This document shows, piece by piece, positions 1 through 7,939 of a stretch of DNA of 38,633 nt (within the stretch, counting starts at the first letter, position 1; the number at the start of each line of letters is the position of its first letter). Where the stretch lies: NCBI GenBank assembly GCA_903869365.1, contig CAIPYV010000020.1:1-38633 (forward strand). Reading direction: 5' to 3'. The stretch is from an uncultured Chlorobiaceae bacterium (GTDB taxonomy: Bacteria > Bacteroidota > Chlorobiia > Chlorobiales > Chlorobiaceae). The position numbers were made by a program, and so were the translations under genes. The notes under the pieces were generated by a model. That model did no database searches and was not told where the DNA came from. It saw only the letters and a list, made by a program, of their open reading frames with translations.

Positions 1-2
1 CG

Positions 3-116
3 TCCCGTAGTCAGTTGGCTGATCATTCCGGCTTTGCTTTTGAGCGAGAGTGCAGTGCCAACATTTTGGTGAGCGGCGGTGAGGGACGAGCGCCGCACGC
101 CAAAATGTTCTGGTAA
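3..116 (+). CDS. 3' end of an unidentified truncated gene
   Basis: Reading frame 3 is open from the window edge to a TAA at 114-116, giving about 37 C-terminal residues that end in HAKMFW. A strong intrinsic terminator follows 18 bases after the stop, which is what the end of a real transcript should look like. The last 18 or so codons are made by a large inverted repeat (61-108), so this part of the protein may be a repeat insertion. Frame 1 is also open up to a TGA at 73-75, so the frame choice is not certain. The family cannot be named from this fragment. Confidence 0.35.
   Translation, partial: SRSQLADHSGFAFERECSANILVSGGEGRAPHAKMFW
61..108. repeat. Large inverted repeat (REP/palindromic-element-like)
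   Basis: The outer arms ACATTTTGG (61-69) and CCAAAATGT (100-108) are perfectly complementary. The inner arms GCGGCG (73-78) and CGCCGC (91-96) continue the pairing around a short loop. No T-run follows on either strand, so it is not itself a classic terminator. It lies inside an apparent reading frame. The shape and GC-rich core suggest a dispersed palindromic element, but no second copy was noticed in this window. Confidence 0.6.
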
Positions 117-133
117 CAAACGACAACAGAAAT

Positions 134-162
134 GACCACCTCAGGTGGTCCAAATTTTTTTT
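134..162 (+). terminator. Rho-independent terminator of the left-edge gene
   Basis: GACCACC (134-140) pairs perfectly with GGTGGTC (144-150) around a TCA loop. A run of eight T follows at 155-162. It is oriented to stop plus-strand transcription from the truncated gene. Read on the minus strand the hairpin has only a weak T-poor tail, so it is a poor terminator for the cys operon that ends at 238. Confidence 0.8.
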
Positions 163-237
163 AACTCAGAGTCGTTCTTCATTAGTCCTATTTGTCGAAT
201 CCGTCCCATCTCTCCTATTATTCTCCAAAAAATACCC

Positions 238-1311
238 TCAAATCTCATAATCCCCTGTAAACACCCTGACCCTGTTAATGGTAACAAAAACCTGCACCCC
301 TTTTGCCAATTGAAGATTCACGAACAGCTCTCTCGGGACTTCAGCTTCAATGGTGCTGTCAAGACCTTCGCACGCTATGTTCAGCCCAATTTGTCCACCA
401 AGGAGACGTACCTCTCGGATGCTTCCTGCAAGATCATTTTCGCTGCTGCGTATTCTGCTGATCCCTATCTCATGAGGCCTTACAAAGGTCTGGCTTGGTT
501 TTTCATCAATGTTTTTCAGCTCATCAGGTGCATCAAGATGATGATTGCCAAAGCTGACCTTGCCGTTTTTGATACGCCCGTGAAAGACGTTGACATTGCC
601 CAGAAAGTTGTAGACAAAGGCATTTGCCGGATGATCGTAGACCTCCTGCGGGGTTCCCTGTTGTTCAATCCTGCCTTTGTTGATCACGACAATTTTATCC
701 GCAAGTTCGAGTGCCTCCTCCTGGTCGTGGGTAACAAAAATACTGGTGACATGGATTTCATCATGAAGTTTTCTGAGCCATCGGCGCAGCTCCTGCCGAA
801 CCTTTGCATCAAGAGCTGAAAATGGCTCATCAAGCAGCAGTACTCGCGGATTAACCGCCAAAGCCCTTGCAAGGGCAACACGCTGGCGCTGTCCGCCCGA
901 AAGTTGTGACGGGTAACGTTTCATGGCCCAATCCATCTGCACCAGCGTCAGAAGATGTTCAACCCTGTCACGAATCTCACTGCGCGAAGGACGTTCCCTG
1001 AAAGGGAGCACCTTAAGGCCGAAAGCAACATTCTCAAAAACGTTCAGGCGTCGGAACAGCGCATAGTGCTGAAAAACAAAGCCGACATTTTTTTTCCTTG
1101 GCGGAAGGTTTGTGGTGTCCTTGTTTTCCAGTATGATTTTTCCCGAATCGGCCAGCTCCAGACCGGCAATAATCCGCAGCAGAGTGGTTTTTCCACAGCC
1201 CGATGGTCCAAGAAGAGCAATGAGATCACCTGATGCGATCGTGAGGCTTAGGTCGTCAATTGCTCGATACTCACCGAATTTTTTCGTAAGGTGCTGAAGT
1301 TCAATACCCAT
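238..1311 (-). CDS. cysA: Sulfate/thiosulfate ABC transporter ATP-binding protein CysA
   Basis: This is the ATPase that drives sulfate or thiosulfate import through the CysT/CysW channel at the inner membrane. The 357-residue protein has Walker [10 protein letters not shown] (about residues 35-43), Q-loop [11 protein letters not shown] signature LSGGQ (137-141), Walker B LLLDEP (158-163), D-loop SALD and an H-loop in FVTHDQEEA. The C-terminal third is a TOBE-type regulatory region. Length and order fit the CysA family. It is the last gene of the operon, 8 bases after cysW. The molybdate (ModC) and phosphate families share this fold, but the two neighbouring permeases and the Sbp-type binding protein point to sulfate. 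Confidence 0.93.
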   Translation of the reverse strand: MGIELQHLTKKFGEYRAIDDLSLTIASGDLIALLGPSGCGKTTLLRIIAGLELADSGKIILENKDTTNLPPRKKNVGFVFQHYALFRRLNVFENVAFGLKVLPFRERPSRSEIRDRVEHLLTLVQMDWAMKRYPSQLSGGQRQRVALARALAVNPRVLLLDEPFSALDAKVRQELRRWLRKLHDEIHVTSIFVTHDQEEALELADKIVVINKGRIEQQGTPQEVYDHPANAFVYNFLGNVNVFHGRIKNGKVSFGNHHLDAPDELKNIDEKPSQTFVRPHEIGISRIRSSENDLAGSIREVRLLGGQIGLNIACEGLDSTIEAEVPRELFVNLQLAKGVQVFVTINRVRVFTGDYEI

Positions 1312-1319
1312 GAATGCTC

Positions 1320-2189
1320 CTAATGATGAAAGCTGTTTTTCTGAAAATGTTTCTCCATCCCGCTCTTCAGAACGACAGTGAGCAAAGCGAGGAAGACGAG
1401 AAGTGATGCAACAGCAAACGATGCTGTAAAATTGTATTCGCTGTAAAGAATTTCAACATGCAGCGGAATGGTGTTGGTCTGGCCGCGGATATGCCCCGAA
1501 ACAACCGACACGGCACCAAACTCTCCGATAGATCGAGCACCGCAAAGGATCATGCCATATAACAGTCCCCACCTGATGTTGGGAAGGGTGATTTTACCGA
1601 AAATCTGCCATCCTCTTGCGCCCAGAGTCAAGGCAGCTTCCTCTTCATCTCTGCCTTGGGCTTCCATCAAGGGAATCAGTTCGCGGGCGATAAACGGAAA
1701 GGTTACAAAGATGGTGGCAATGACGATCCCGGGGGTCGAAAAGATAATTTTAATGCCCAGTTCCCCAAGCCATGAACCAAACGGTGTCCGGCTGCCGACA
1801 AGGAGAACAAAAATAAGACCGGCAATTACCGGAGAGACTGCAAAAGGCAGGTCAAGCAGACTTTTCAGTGCCGTTTTCCCTTTAAAATTGAATTTTGTGA
1901 TGGTCCAGGCAGCTGCAACACCGAAAACAGCATTCACCGGCACGACGATGGCAACCGTCAGCAGGGTTAGTTTGACTGATTCAATGGCGTATGGTTCAGT
2001 GATGGAGGCCAGGTAGAAACTCCATCCTTTCAGGAAAGCCTGGGAAAAGACCAAACCAAGCGGCAGAAAAATAAACCCGATAAAAAAGAGATAGGTAAGA
2101 CCGATCAGCAGAACTTGAACTGCACGAGGATCTGAAACTCTTTTTTTTACAACAGGGGAGTTACTCTTTGATGTTTCGGGTTGTGGCAT
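1320..2189 (-). CDS. cysW: Sulfate ABC transporter permease CysW
   Basis: One of two inner-membrane subunits that form the sulfate channel. The 289-residue protein has a hydrophobic helix near residues 30-50 and five further membrane segments. The EAA loop that contacts CysA is visible as [19 protein letters not shown] (about residues 182-200). [20 protein letters not shown] near residue 220 is characteristic of CysW. Three bases separate it from cysT and eight from cysA, so the three are surely co-transcribed and probably translationally coupled. Confidence 0.93.
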   Translation of the reverse strand: MPQPETSKSNSPVVKKRVSDPRAVQVLLIGLTYLFFIGFIFLPLGLVFSQAFLKGWSFYLASITEPYAIESVKLTLLTVAIVVPVNAVFGVAAAWTITKFNFKGKTALKSLLDLPFAVSPVIAGLIFVLLVGSRTPFGSWLGELGIKIIFSTPGIVIATIFVTFPFIARELIPLMEAQGRDEEEAALTLGARGWQIFGKITLPNIRWGLLYGMILCGARSIGEFGAVSVVSGHIRGQTNTIPLHVEILYSEYNFTASFAVASLLVFLALLTVVLKSGMEKHFQKNSFHH

Positions 2190-2192
2190 GGC

Positions 2193-3029
2193 TTATGAAC
2201 GATATTCTTTCTGTTGCCACTCCTGCACTGCATTGAGCAGCAGAAGCATGGAAAATGAGATGCAGAGAAGCACAAGCGCAACAGCCGATGCGCCAGCATA
2301 GTCAAACTGATCGAGTTTCGACATGATCATCAAGGGAGCAATCTCGGTTTTCATCGGCAGATTGCCCGCGATGAAGATGACTGACCCGTACTCACCGATA
2401 CCACGGGCAAAAGCAAGCGTTACACCCGTGAGCAAAGCAGGGAAGAGGTGAGGAAGCAGGATTTTTCTGAAGGTCTGCCAGCGTGTTGCCCCAAGACAGT
2501 GCGCAGCCTCCTCAATCTCCAGTTCCATCTCTTCAAGAACCGGTTGAATCGTGCGGACAACAAACGGAAAGCCGATAAAAATTAGAGCAATCACTATCCC
2601 TGTCGGCGTATTGATAATCTGCAGGTTCAAGCGTGCGAGGATCTGTCCAAACCAGCCTATAGGTGAATAAAGAGTGGCAAAGCAGATGCCTGCTACGGCG
2701 GTTGGCAGTGCAAAAGGCAGATCGACCAGAGCGTCCAGCAACCCTTTGCCGGGGAAACGGTAACGCACCAGCACCCAGGCGGTCAGAAGGCCTGCAAAAG
2801 CATCAAAAAGCGCGGCAAAGAAAGCTGTGGAAAAGCTCAGTCTGTAAGATGCAAGAACACGAGGCGCTGTTACAGCATTCACAAACGGCTCCCATCCCAT
2901 CGGAATGGTGTTAAAGAAGATCATACTCAAGGGCACAAGAACAATTGCCGAAAGGTAGAATACCGTGTATCCCATCGACAGTCCGAAACCGGGAAGAATG
3001 TTGCGTCTTTTGCTCTGAAACAATGCCAT
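2193..3029 (-). CDS. cysT: Sulfate ABC transporter permease CysT (CysU)
   Basis: Partner permease of CysW. The 278-residue protein has about six membrane helices. Its EAA loop reads EEAAHCLGATRWQTFRKILLP, shortened here only in description, and the downstream ARGIGEYGSVIFIAGN motif is the CysT version of the family signature. The ATG lies 113 bases after the sbp stop, and no clear Shine-Dalgarno sequence precedes it. The gap to sbp is the only sizeable spacer in the operon and could hold a processing site that lets the binding protein be made in excess. Confidence 0.92.
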   Translation of the reverse strand: MALFQSKRRNILPGFGLSMGYTVFYLSAIVLVPLSMIFFNTIPMGWEPFVNAVTAPRVLASYRLSFSTAFFAALFDAFAGLLTAWVLVRYRFPGKGLLDALVDLPFALPTAVAGICFATLYSPIGWFGQILARLNLQIINTPTGIVIALIFIGFPFVVRTIQPVLEEMELEIEEAAHCLGATRWQTFRKILLPHLFPALLTGVTLAFARGIGEYGSVIFIAGNLPMKTEIAPLMIMSKLDQFDYAGASAVALVLLCISFSMLLLLNAVQEWQQKEYRS

Positions 3030-3142
3030 CGATTATGTTGTTAGTGCCATGTTGATGCGAACCGCAGTGGAAAACGGGATCGGAGGTGTTACCCCGCTTT
3101 CCGGATGATTATTCTGCAGTTCAGTGGTAAAGAATCCTTACA

Positions 3143-4159
3143 TCAGAGAGAGTAGATCTGATCGAAAATCCCGCCGTCGTTAAAATGAGTCTTCTGTGCA
3201 GAGCGCCAGTTTCCAAATACTTCGCCCAATGTGAAAAGCTTGATTTTGGGGAAGTTCGCCGCATATTTTTTCAAAGCTGCAGGGTTGCGCGGACGATAAT
3301 AGTTTTCTGCAATGATCTCCTGTGCTTGAGGGGTATAGAGGAAGTTCAGATAGGCCTCTGCAATCTTGCGGGTACCGTGCTTCGCGACATTTTTATCAAC
3401 AATAGCTACAGGTGGTTCAGCCAGTATACTTACCGATGGAGATACGATTTCATACTTGTCAGAACCGAACTCTTTAAGAATCAGGTGAGCTTCATTTTCC
3501 CAGGCTATAAGCACATCACCCAGTCCGCGTTGAGCAAAGCTAAGCGTCGAGCCACGGGCACCGGTATCAAGCACAGGGACATTCTTGTATAAAGCCTTGA
3601 TAAAAGTTTTAGCCTGTTCAGTGGAACCGGTTTGTTTTTGCTTGAACCCCCATGCCGCCAGGTAGTTCCAGCGTGCACCACCGGATGTTTTCGGGTTTGG
3701 CGTGATAACGGATACTCCCGGTTTAATAAGGTCATCCCAGTTTTTTATCTGTTTAGGATTTCCTTTTCTGACAACAAAAACTATCGTAGAGCTGTAAGGT
3801 GTACTGTTGCTGGCCAGTCTTTTCTGCCAGTTGATGTCGAGAAGTTTACTGTCAGCAATCGCATCGATGTCATAAGCAAGAGCAAGCGTCACAACATCAG
3901 CCTCCAGGCCGTCAATGACCGCACGCGCCTGCTTTCCCGATCCACCGTGCGACTGGTTGATCACCACGGTCTGGCCGCTTTTCTTCTGCCAGTACTGAGC
4001 AAATGCACTGTTTTCGCTCTGATAGAGCTCCCTTGTAGGGTCATAGGAAACATTCAGCAGTGTTGTACTTCCCGTAGCCCTTGCGATTGTCCCTGATATG
4101 CCCGAGGCCAGAATAATCGTTGCGGCAAGCGTTATTTTCTTTATCCCCTGAAAATTCAT
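3143..4159 (-). CDS. sbp: Periplasmic sulfate-binding protein (Sbp/CysP family)
   Basis: This captures sulfate in the periplasm and delivers it to CysT/CysW. The 338-residue protein begins with a typical signal peptide (KK followed by a hydrophobic stretch, probable cleavage near residue 28 after ATA-like small residues). Family hallmarks are [10 protein letters not shown] just after the signal, the [13 protein letters not shown] segment and [11 protein letters not shown]. It is the first gene of the operon, with a good ribosome binding site (AAAGGAGA) 6 bases before the ATG. Thiosulfate-specific CysP has the same fold, so substrate preference cannot be decided by eye. Confidence 0.92.
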   Translation of the reverse strand: MNFQGIKKITLAATIILASGISGTIARATGSTTLLNVSYDPTRELYQSENSAFAQYWQKKSGQTVVINQSHGGSGKQARAVIDGLEADVVTLALAYDIDAIADSKLLDINWQKRLASNSTPYSSTIVFVVRKGNPKQIKNWDDLIKPGVSVITPNPKTSGGARWNYLAAWGFKQKQTGSTEQAKTFIKALYKNVPVLDTGARGSTLSFAQRGLGDVLIAWENEAHLILKEFGSDKYEIVSPSVSILAEPPVAIVDKNVAKHGTRKIAEAYLNFLYTPQAQEIIAENYYRPRNPAALKKYAANFPKIKLFTLGEVFGNWRSAQKTHFNDGGIFDQIYSL

Positions 4160-4201
4160 GATCTTCTCCTTTAATGTGTAAAAATGTTATATAAATTATG
4201 G

Positions 4202-4241
4202 CAAAAAAAAAGCCGGTTCTCTGCACTGTCAGGAACCGGCT
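4202..4241 (-). terminator. Intrinsic terminator in the leader of the sulfate operon
   Basis: On the minus strand AGCCGGTTC pairs with GAACCGGCT around a loop of about 13 bases, and the 3' arm runs straight into nine T. This is a textbook terminator, yet it lies only about 40 bases before the sbp start codon and 300 bases after the upstream gene. It is therefore best read as an attenuator in the sbp leader. The alternatives are the end of a small RNA, or read-through control after the CMD gene. Confidence 0.8.
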
Positions 4242-4360
4242 AAAGAAAAGTGCTCAATCGCACTATCGACACAAACCGGATTTCCTTACCACCGCACACG
4301 TTATTATCTGACAGCAGCAACTACTGACGCAGCAAACAGTTCTTTCAGGCATAGTGCTCA
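4242..4360 (-). promoter_or_regulatory. Structured leader of the sulfate operon (possible riboswitch or attenuator)
   Basis: On the minus strand GCACTAT (complement of 4351-4357) can pair with ATAGTGC (complement of 4260-4266), closing a domain of about 84 bases that sits directly upstream of the terminator. Inside it is a direct repeat on the plus strand, CTGACAGCAGCAA and CTGACGCAGCAAA (4309-4337). CCGGTT (complement of 4274-4279) could pair with the 3' arm of the terminator and so act as an antiterminator. I do not recognise a known riboswitch consensus (not SAM-I, TPP, FMN or cobalamin as I can see). The role is inferred from layout only. Confidence 0.45.
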
Positions 4361-4436
4361 TAGTCTCAATGTTAAAGTTCATAACGCTTAATAAAACCTA
4401 ATCTTTTCAACCTCTCCAAGCATATACCCTAAAAAT

Positions 4437-4452
4437 ACCATAAATATGGTAG
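4437..4452. promoter_or_regulatory. 16-bp palindrome, possible operator of the sulfate operon
   Basis: TACCATA and TATGGTA are perfect 7-bp inverted arms around AA. On the minus strand a weak -10-like TATATG follows nine bases later, which would put the palindrome over the -35 area of a promoter for the sbp leader. A dimeric regulator could bind it. The rest of 4160-4546 contains no convincing reading frame. Confidence 0.35.
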
Positions 4453-4495
4453 ACGAAACTGGGGGACGAGATTCATAACGTACAGTATTATGTAG

Positions 4496-4520
4496 GTTGG
4501 GGCGATTCCTGAACCCCAAC
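4496..4520 (-). terminator. Hairpin after the CMD/AhpD-like gene
   Basis: GTTGGGG (4496-4502) and CCCCAAC (4514-4520) form a perfect 7-bp stem with an 11-base loop, 26 bases past the end of the minus-strand gene above. There is no T-run, so it may be a weak or factor-assisted end, or an mRNA-stabilising hairpin for the tgt-rimO transcript. Confidence 0.4.
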
Positions 4521-4546
4521 AAAACGAAAACTGTTCTGAGCGAAGT

Positions 4547-5530
4547 CTAAAGCCATGAACCAACTCTTCTGGCAGCCGTGAAACTGCTCCAGGCAAGGGC
4601 GGAGATAAGGATATCGTCTCCGGGGAAGTGCTCTGCAAATGCATGCACCGTACTGTCATCGACCCGGTAGGGGGCAAATGCCGTCAAGAACGCAAGCCTG
4701 CCCGCCGCTTTTTCTTTTCCCTCCAGTGCCGATATTTCCTCCTCAAACCACCCGGCATGCACGTCGAAGCTGCTCCCGTTCCATCTCTCAACGGCTCGTC
4801 TTACCGGAGTCCGGACCTCCTCTGAAAGCGAACGGACGCCCGCATCTTCTACTGCGCGGGCAAAACGAGCAAATGCACCTGCTATCGGCAGAGAGGCTTT
4901 TGCCCACGAAAGATCATCCGGCAATGTCACTTCCGTCAGGAGATCAAGCGATGCTCCTTGGGCCTTCGGTAGGCGGATAGCGCTACCGAAAAACCATGCG
5001 GCAAGATGCAGTGAAACTTTTTTAGGAAGCCCGCTGGAAAAGGGCAACGGAGAATTGCCGAGGAGTACGGTTACCATGCGGTTGATGTAATGGAAAAAAA
5101 CAGCCGTTCCAATAAATGCAGGGGCCTCAGCATCAGAAAAGGGAGGTGAATGCAGAATCGCTGAACCAGGTGTGAGCGTGGATGATGCCCATGAAGCGAT
5201 GGCGTTCAATTTTGGATCGGCAAGCGCATCCGTGTAATCATGTCCTGAAGTTTCCATCAGCATGATGCTGTGCGCATCGATACAGTAAGGGCAACGGTTG
5301 ATGGTTGAAACTGCAGTTGCAACAAGCTCTTTTGCATCACGATCTCCTTTGCCTGCGAGCAGTGTCTCCCTGCATGCCATCCAGGCTCCGGCAAGAAGTT
5401 CCGGTACCGGCCTGTGCAGGGTTAAAGGCTCAACCTCCGCTCCAAACTCCTTCCGCACCTGAGCAAGTACTTTTTCCGATAAATTGCCTGCCGCAACGGG
5501 ACGAAAGGATTTGATATGTCGAATGCTCAT
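4547..5530 (-). CDS. Carboxymuconolactone decarboxylase / AhpD-like protein, double length
   Basis: The N-terminal half carries the AhpD-type redox motif CPYCIDAHS (about residues 80-88) preceded by KELVATAVSTIN, typical of the CMD fold. Enzymes of this fold with a CxxC next to a His reduce peroxides or act as thiol oxidoreductases. At 327 residues it is nearly twice the usual single-domain length. The C-terminal half looks like a second helical CMD-type domain that has no CxxC, so it is probably structural. It starts two bases after the rimO stop, in the tgt-rimO operon. The substrate is unknown. Confidence 0.75.
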   Translation of the reverse strand: MSIRHIKSFRPVAAGNLSEKVLAQVRKEFGAEVEPLTLHRPVPELLAGAWMACRETLLAGKGDRDAKELVATAVSTINRCPYCIDAHSIMLMETSGHDYTDALADPKLNAIASWASSTLTPGSAILHSPPFSDAEAPAFIGTAVFFHYINRMVTVLLGNSPLPFSSGLPKKVSLHLAAWFFGSAIRLPKAQGASLDLLTEVTLPDDLSWAKASLPIAGAFARFARAVEDAGVRSLSEEVRTPVRRAVERWNGSSFDVHAGWFEEEISALEGKEKAAGRLAFLTAFAPYRVDDSTVHAFAEHFPGDDILISALAWSSFTAARRVGSWL

Positions 5531-5532
5531 AA

Positions 5533-6819
5533 CTAAACTACTGAACCATGCAGCTCAAAAGCGGTGGTATCGGTGATGCTTGCCAAACAGAATGAGCCGA
5601 CCCTGACATGCTTCTCTCCCATGGTGAGGATGCATTCATTGTCAACCTCCGGAGCATCATATTCCGTTCGGCCGATCGCGGTAGTATCTTCGATCATATC
5701 AATCAGAACCTTGACCTCTTTTCCCTCGAAAATCAGGTTTTTTTCTTCCGATACTCTTTCCTGTACCTCCATGAGTTCAGCGACCCGATCTCTTTTTTCA
5801 TCTTCGCTGAGCGTCTCCTCAAACGAATAAGAGGGAGCATGTTCCTCGTGACAGTAAGGGAAGCAGCCAAGTCGATCAAAACCGGTTTCTTCAACGAATT
5901 GCAACAACTCTTCAAACTCTTCACGGGTCTCCCCTGGATATCCTGCGATCATCGTGGTTCTCAGCCGGATGTCCGGGTTTTTTTCTCTTATGGTCTCAAT
6001 AAGACGGATGGTGTCACTTTTATTGATTCCTCGGTTCATTGATTGCAGAATTCTGCTGTTGCAGTGCTGCAGCGGAATGTCAAGATAGTTGCAGATATTT
6101 TCCCGTTTCCGCATGGTGTCGATTACCTCAAGCGGAAAGTTCACAGGGTAGGCATAGAACAGTCTGATCCAGTCGAAACCAATATCTGACAAGCGAAGCA
6201 CGAGGTCGTTCAGCAATGTTTTTCCCTCAAGATCATAGCCGTACATGCTGATGTCCTGCGCGATAACATTCAGCTCTTTGACCCCTGAGCTTTTCAGCAG
6301 AGTAGCTTCTCTGAGCAACTGTTCAGGCGGTTGGCTTATGTATCTTCCTCTTATTTTCGGAATTGAGCAGAAAGAACAGGCGCGGTTGCATCCTTCGGCA
6401 ATCTTGAGATACGCATAGTGAGGTGGTGTCAGTAATGATCGTTTATCGTAAAGCTCTTCGCGGTACTCGGACCCGAGAGCGGCAAGCACTTCCGGCAGTT
6501 CACGGGTGCCGAAAAAACCGTCAACTTCCGGCATCTCTTCCTGCAGCTCTGTTCTATGCAGTTCAGTAAGGCATCCCATCACATAAACCCGTTTAACGAC
6601 CCCCTCGGTTTTTTTATCAATGGCTGCCAGAGTTTCGGTAATGGATTCCTCTTTGGCATCGGCAATAAACCCGCAGGTGTTGATAAGAATAGTATCAGCC
6701 TCATCAGCCAAGTCAGTGAAGATGATCCCCGAAGCTTCAGCCTGTGCCATCAGGCGCTCCGAATCGACCGTGTTTTTCGAGCAGCCGAGGCTCAGAAGAA
6801 ATACTTTATGCTTGTTCAT
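5533..6819 (-). CDS. rimO: Ribosomal protein S12 methylthiotransferase RimO
   Basis: A radical-SAM enzyme that adds a methylthio group to the conserved Asp of ribosomal protein S12 in the cytoplasm. The protein shows the UPF0004 N-terminal domain with LGCSKNTVDSE and a second Cys in NTCGFI, then the radical-SAM cluster motif CNRACSFC with IPKIRGRY after it, and a C-terminal TRAM domain. LGCSKNxVDSE favours RimO over the tRNA enzyme MiaB. I chose the ATG at 6819 (428 residues); the frame continues upstream to a TTG at 6837 that has no better support. The start overlaps the end of tgt by 14 bases, so the two are translationally coupled. Confidence 0.92.
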   Translation of the reverse strand: MNKHKVFLLSLGCSKNTVDSERLMAQAEASGIIFTDLADEADTILINTCGFIADAKEESITETLAAIDKKTEGVVKRVYVMGCLTELHRTELQEEMPEVDGFFGTRELPEVLAALGSEYREELYDKRSLLTPPHYAYLKIAEGCNRACSFCSIPKIRGRYISQPPEQLLREATLLKSSGVKELNVIAQDISMYGYDLEGKTLLNDLVLRLSDIGFDWIRLFYAYPVNFPLEVIDTMRKRENICNYLDIPLQHCNSRILQSMNRGINKSDTIRLIETIREKNPDIRLRTTMIAGYPGETREEFEELLQFVEETGFDRLGCFPYCHEEHAPSYSFEETLSEDEKRDRVAELMEVQERVSEEKNLIFEGKEVKVLIDMIEDTTAIGRTEYDAPEVDNECILTMGEKHVRVGSFCLASITDTTAFELHGSVV

Positions 6820-7939
6820 TGCTATTGAATCGTTCAAGAAAATCCATTTTCCACTCTTTGAAAGCGCCTTGTTGTATCTGTTTTCGTGCCGTTGCAGTCA
6901 GCCACATGAAAAAAGAGATATTCTGCAGCGTGCACAGTTTCAGACCGAGAATTTCACCGACATTCAGAAGATGGCGGATATAAGCGCGAGAGAAGTTCCG
7001 GCACACATGGTTGTCGAATCCTTCATCAATTGAGGAGAAGTCAGCAGCATACTTCGCTGACCGCAGGTTCATCTTTCCGTGGCGGGTATAGACCCTGCCG
7101 TTCCGCCCTTCACGAGTGGGTATAACGCAGTCAAACATATCAACACCGCGTTCAATGGCATTGAGGATGTTTTCCGGAGTGCCGACCCCCATCAGGTAGC
7201 GCGGTTTCTCTTCGGGAAGCAGAGTATGGGAAAGTTCAAGGATCCGGTACATTTCAGCAGCCGGTTCTCCGACCGCCATGCCGCCTATTGAATATCCGTC
7301 AAAATCAAGATCGACCAAAGCCTCCGTCGAAATTTTGCGTAGATCCTCATGGATGCCGCCTTGTGTAATGCCGAAAAGGTATTGATCGTGACCATAAAGG
7401 GAAGAGGTCGTCGTAAAATGTTTTTTTGCCCGTTCAGCCCAGCGGATTGTCAGCTCTCCGGATGTGCGGATATACTCCTTTTCGGCTGTTGAAGGAGGGC
7501 ACTCATCAAGTGGCATCATGATGTCACTACCAATAATACGCTGGGTTTCAACGACATTTTCAGGGGTGAAGTGCTGTTTCGAACCATCAAGGTGCGATTT
7601 GAACATGACCCCCTCCTCTGAGATCTTGCGAAGGTCAGAGAGCGAGTAGACCTGGTATCCACCACTGTCCGTCAGGAGAGGCCCATCCCAGTTCATAAAC
7701 CGGTGCACACCGCCAGCTTTAAAAAGAATGTCGTTGCCAGGTTTCAGGTAGAGATGGTAGGTATTGGCCAGAATGATGTGGACGCTGCTCTCTTTCAGTT
7801 CCCGTGGCTCAACCGACTTGACGCTTGCGCGTGTGCCGACAGGCATAAATACAGGAGTAGGAACAATCCCATGGTCGGTTTCAAGAACTCCACATCGGGC
7901 GGAAGAGTGAGGATCGGTGGTAATGATGCTGAATTTCAT
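6806..7939 (-). CDS. tgt: tRNA-guanine transglycosylase (queuine tRNA-ribosyltransferase)
   Basis: Swaps guanine at the wobble position of GUN-anticodon tRNAs for preQ1, the first tRNA-bound step of queuosine synthesis. From the ATG at 7939 (RBS TTGAGG just before it) the protein has 377 residues. The general base Asp91 in LTDSGGYQ, the GGMAVGEP loop and the nucleophile Asp270 in FDCVIPTR are intact. The C-terminal zinc site is not: compared with the E. coli C-x-C-x2-C...H ligands, this protein has Phe308, Asn310, Cys313 and Gln339. The frame extends 13 codons further upstream, but that stretch looks non-coding. It is the first gene of the tgt-rimO-CMD operon. Confidence 0.92.
   Translation of the reverse strand: MKFSIITTDPHSSARCGVLETDHGIVPTPVFMPVGTRASVKSVEPRELKESSVHIILANTYHLYLKPGNDILFKAGGVHRFMNWDGPLLTDSGGYQVYSLSDLRKISEEGVMFKSHLDGSKQHFTPENVVETQRIIGSDIMMPLDECPPSTAEKEYIRTSGELTIRWAERAKKHFTTTSSLYGHDQYLFGITQGGIHEDLRKISTEALVDLDFDGYSIGGMAVGEPAAEMYRILELSHTLLPEEKPRYLMGVGTPENILNAIERGVDMFDCVIPTREGRNGRVYTRHGKMNLRSAKYAADFSSIDEGFDNHVCRNFSRAYIRHLLNVGEILGLKLCTLQNISFFMWLTATARKQIQQGAFKEWKMDFLERFNSNEQA

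Noticed and set aside
145-819. 224-residue open frame on the plus strand opposite cysA
   Set aside because: It lies antisense to the well-supported cysA gene and has no protein-family features.
4242-4360. SAM-I, cobalamin or TPP riboswitch in the sbp leader
   Set aside because: None of their core sequence motifs could be found by eye; only the generic aptamer-terminator layout is supported.
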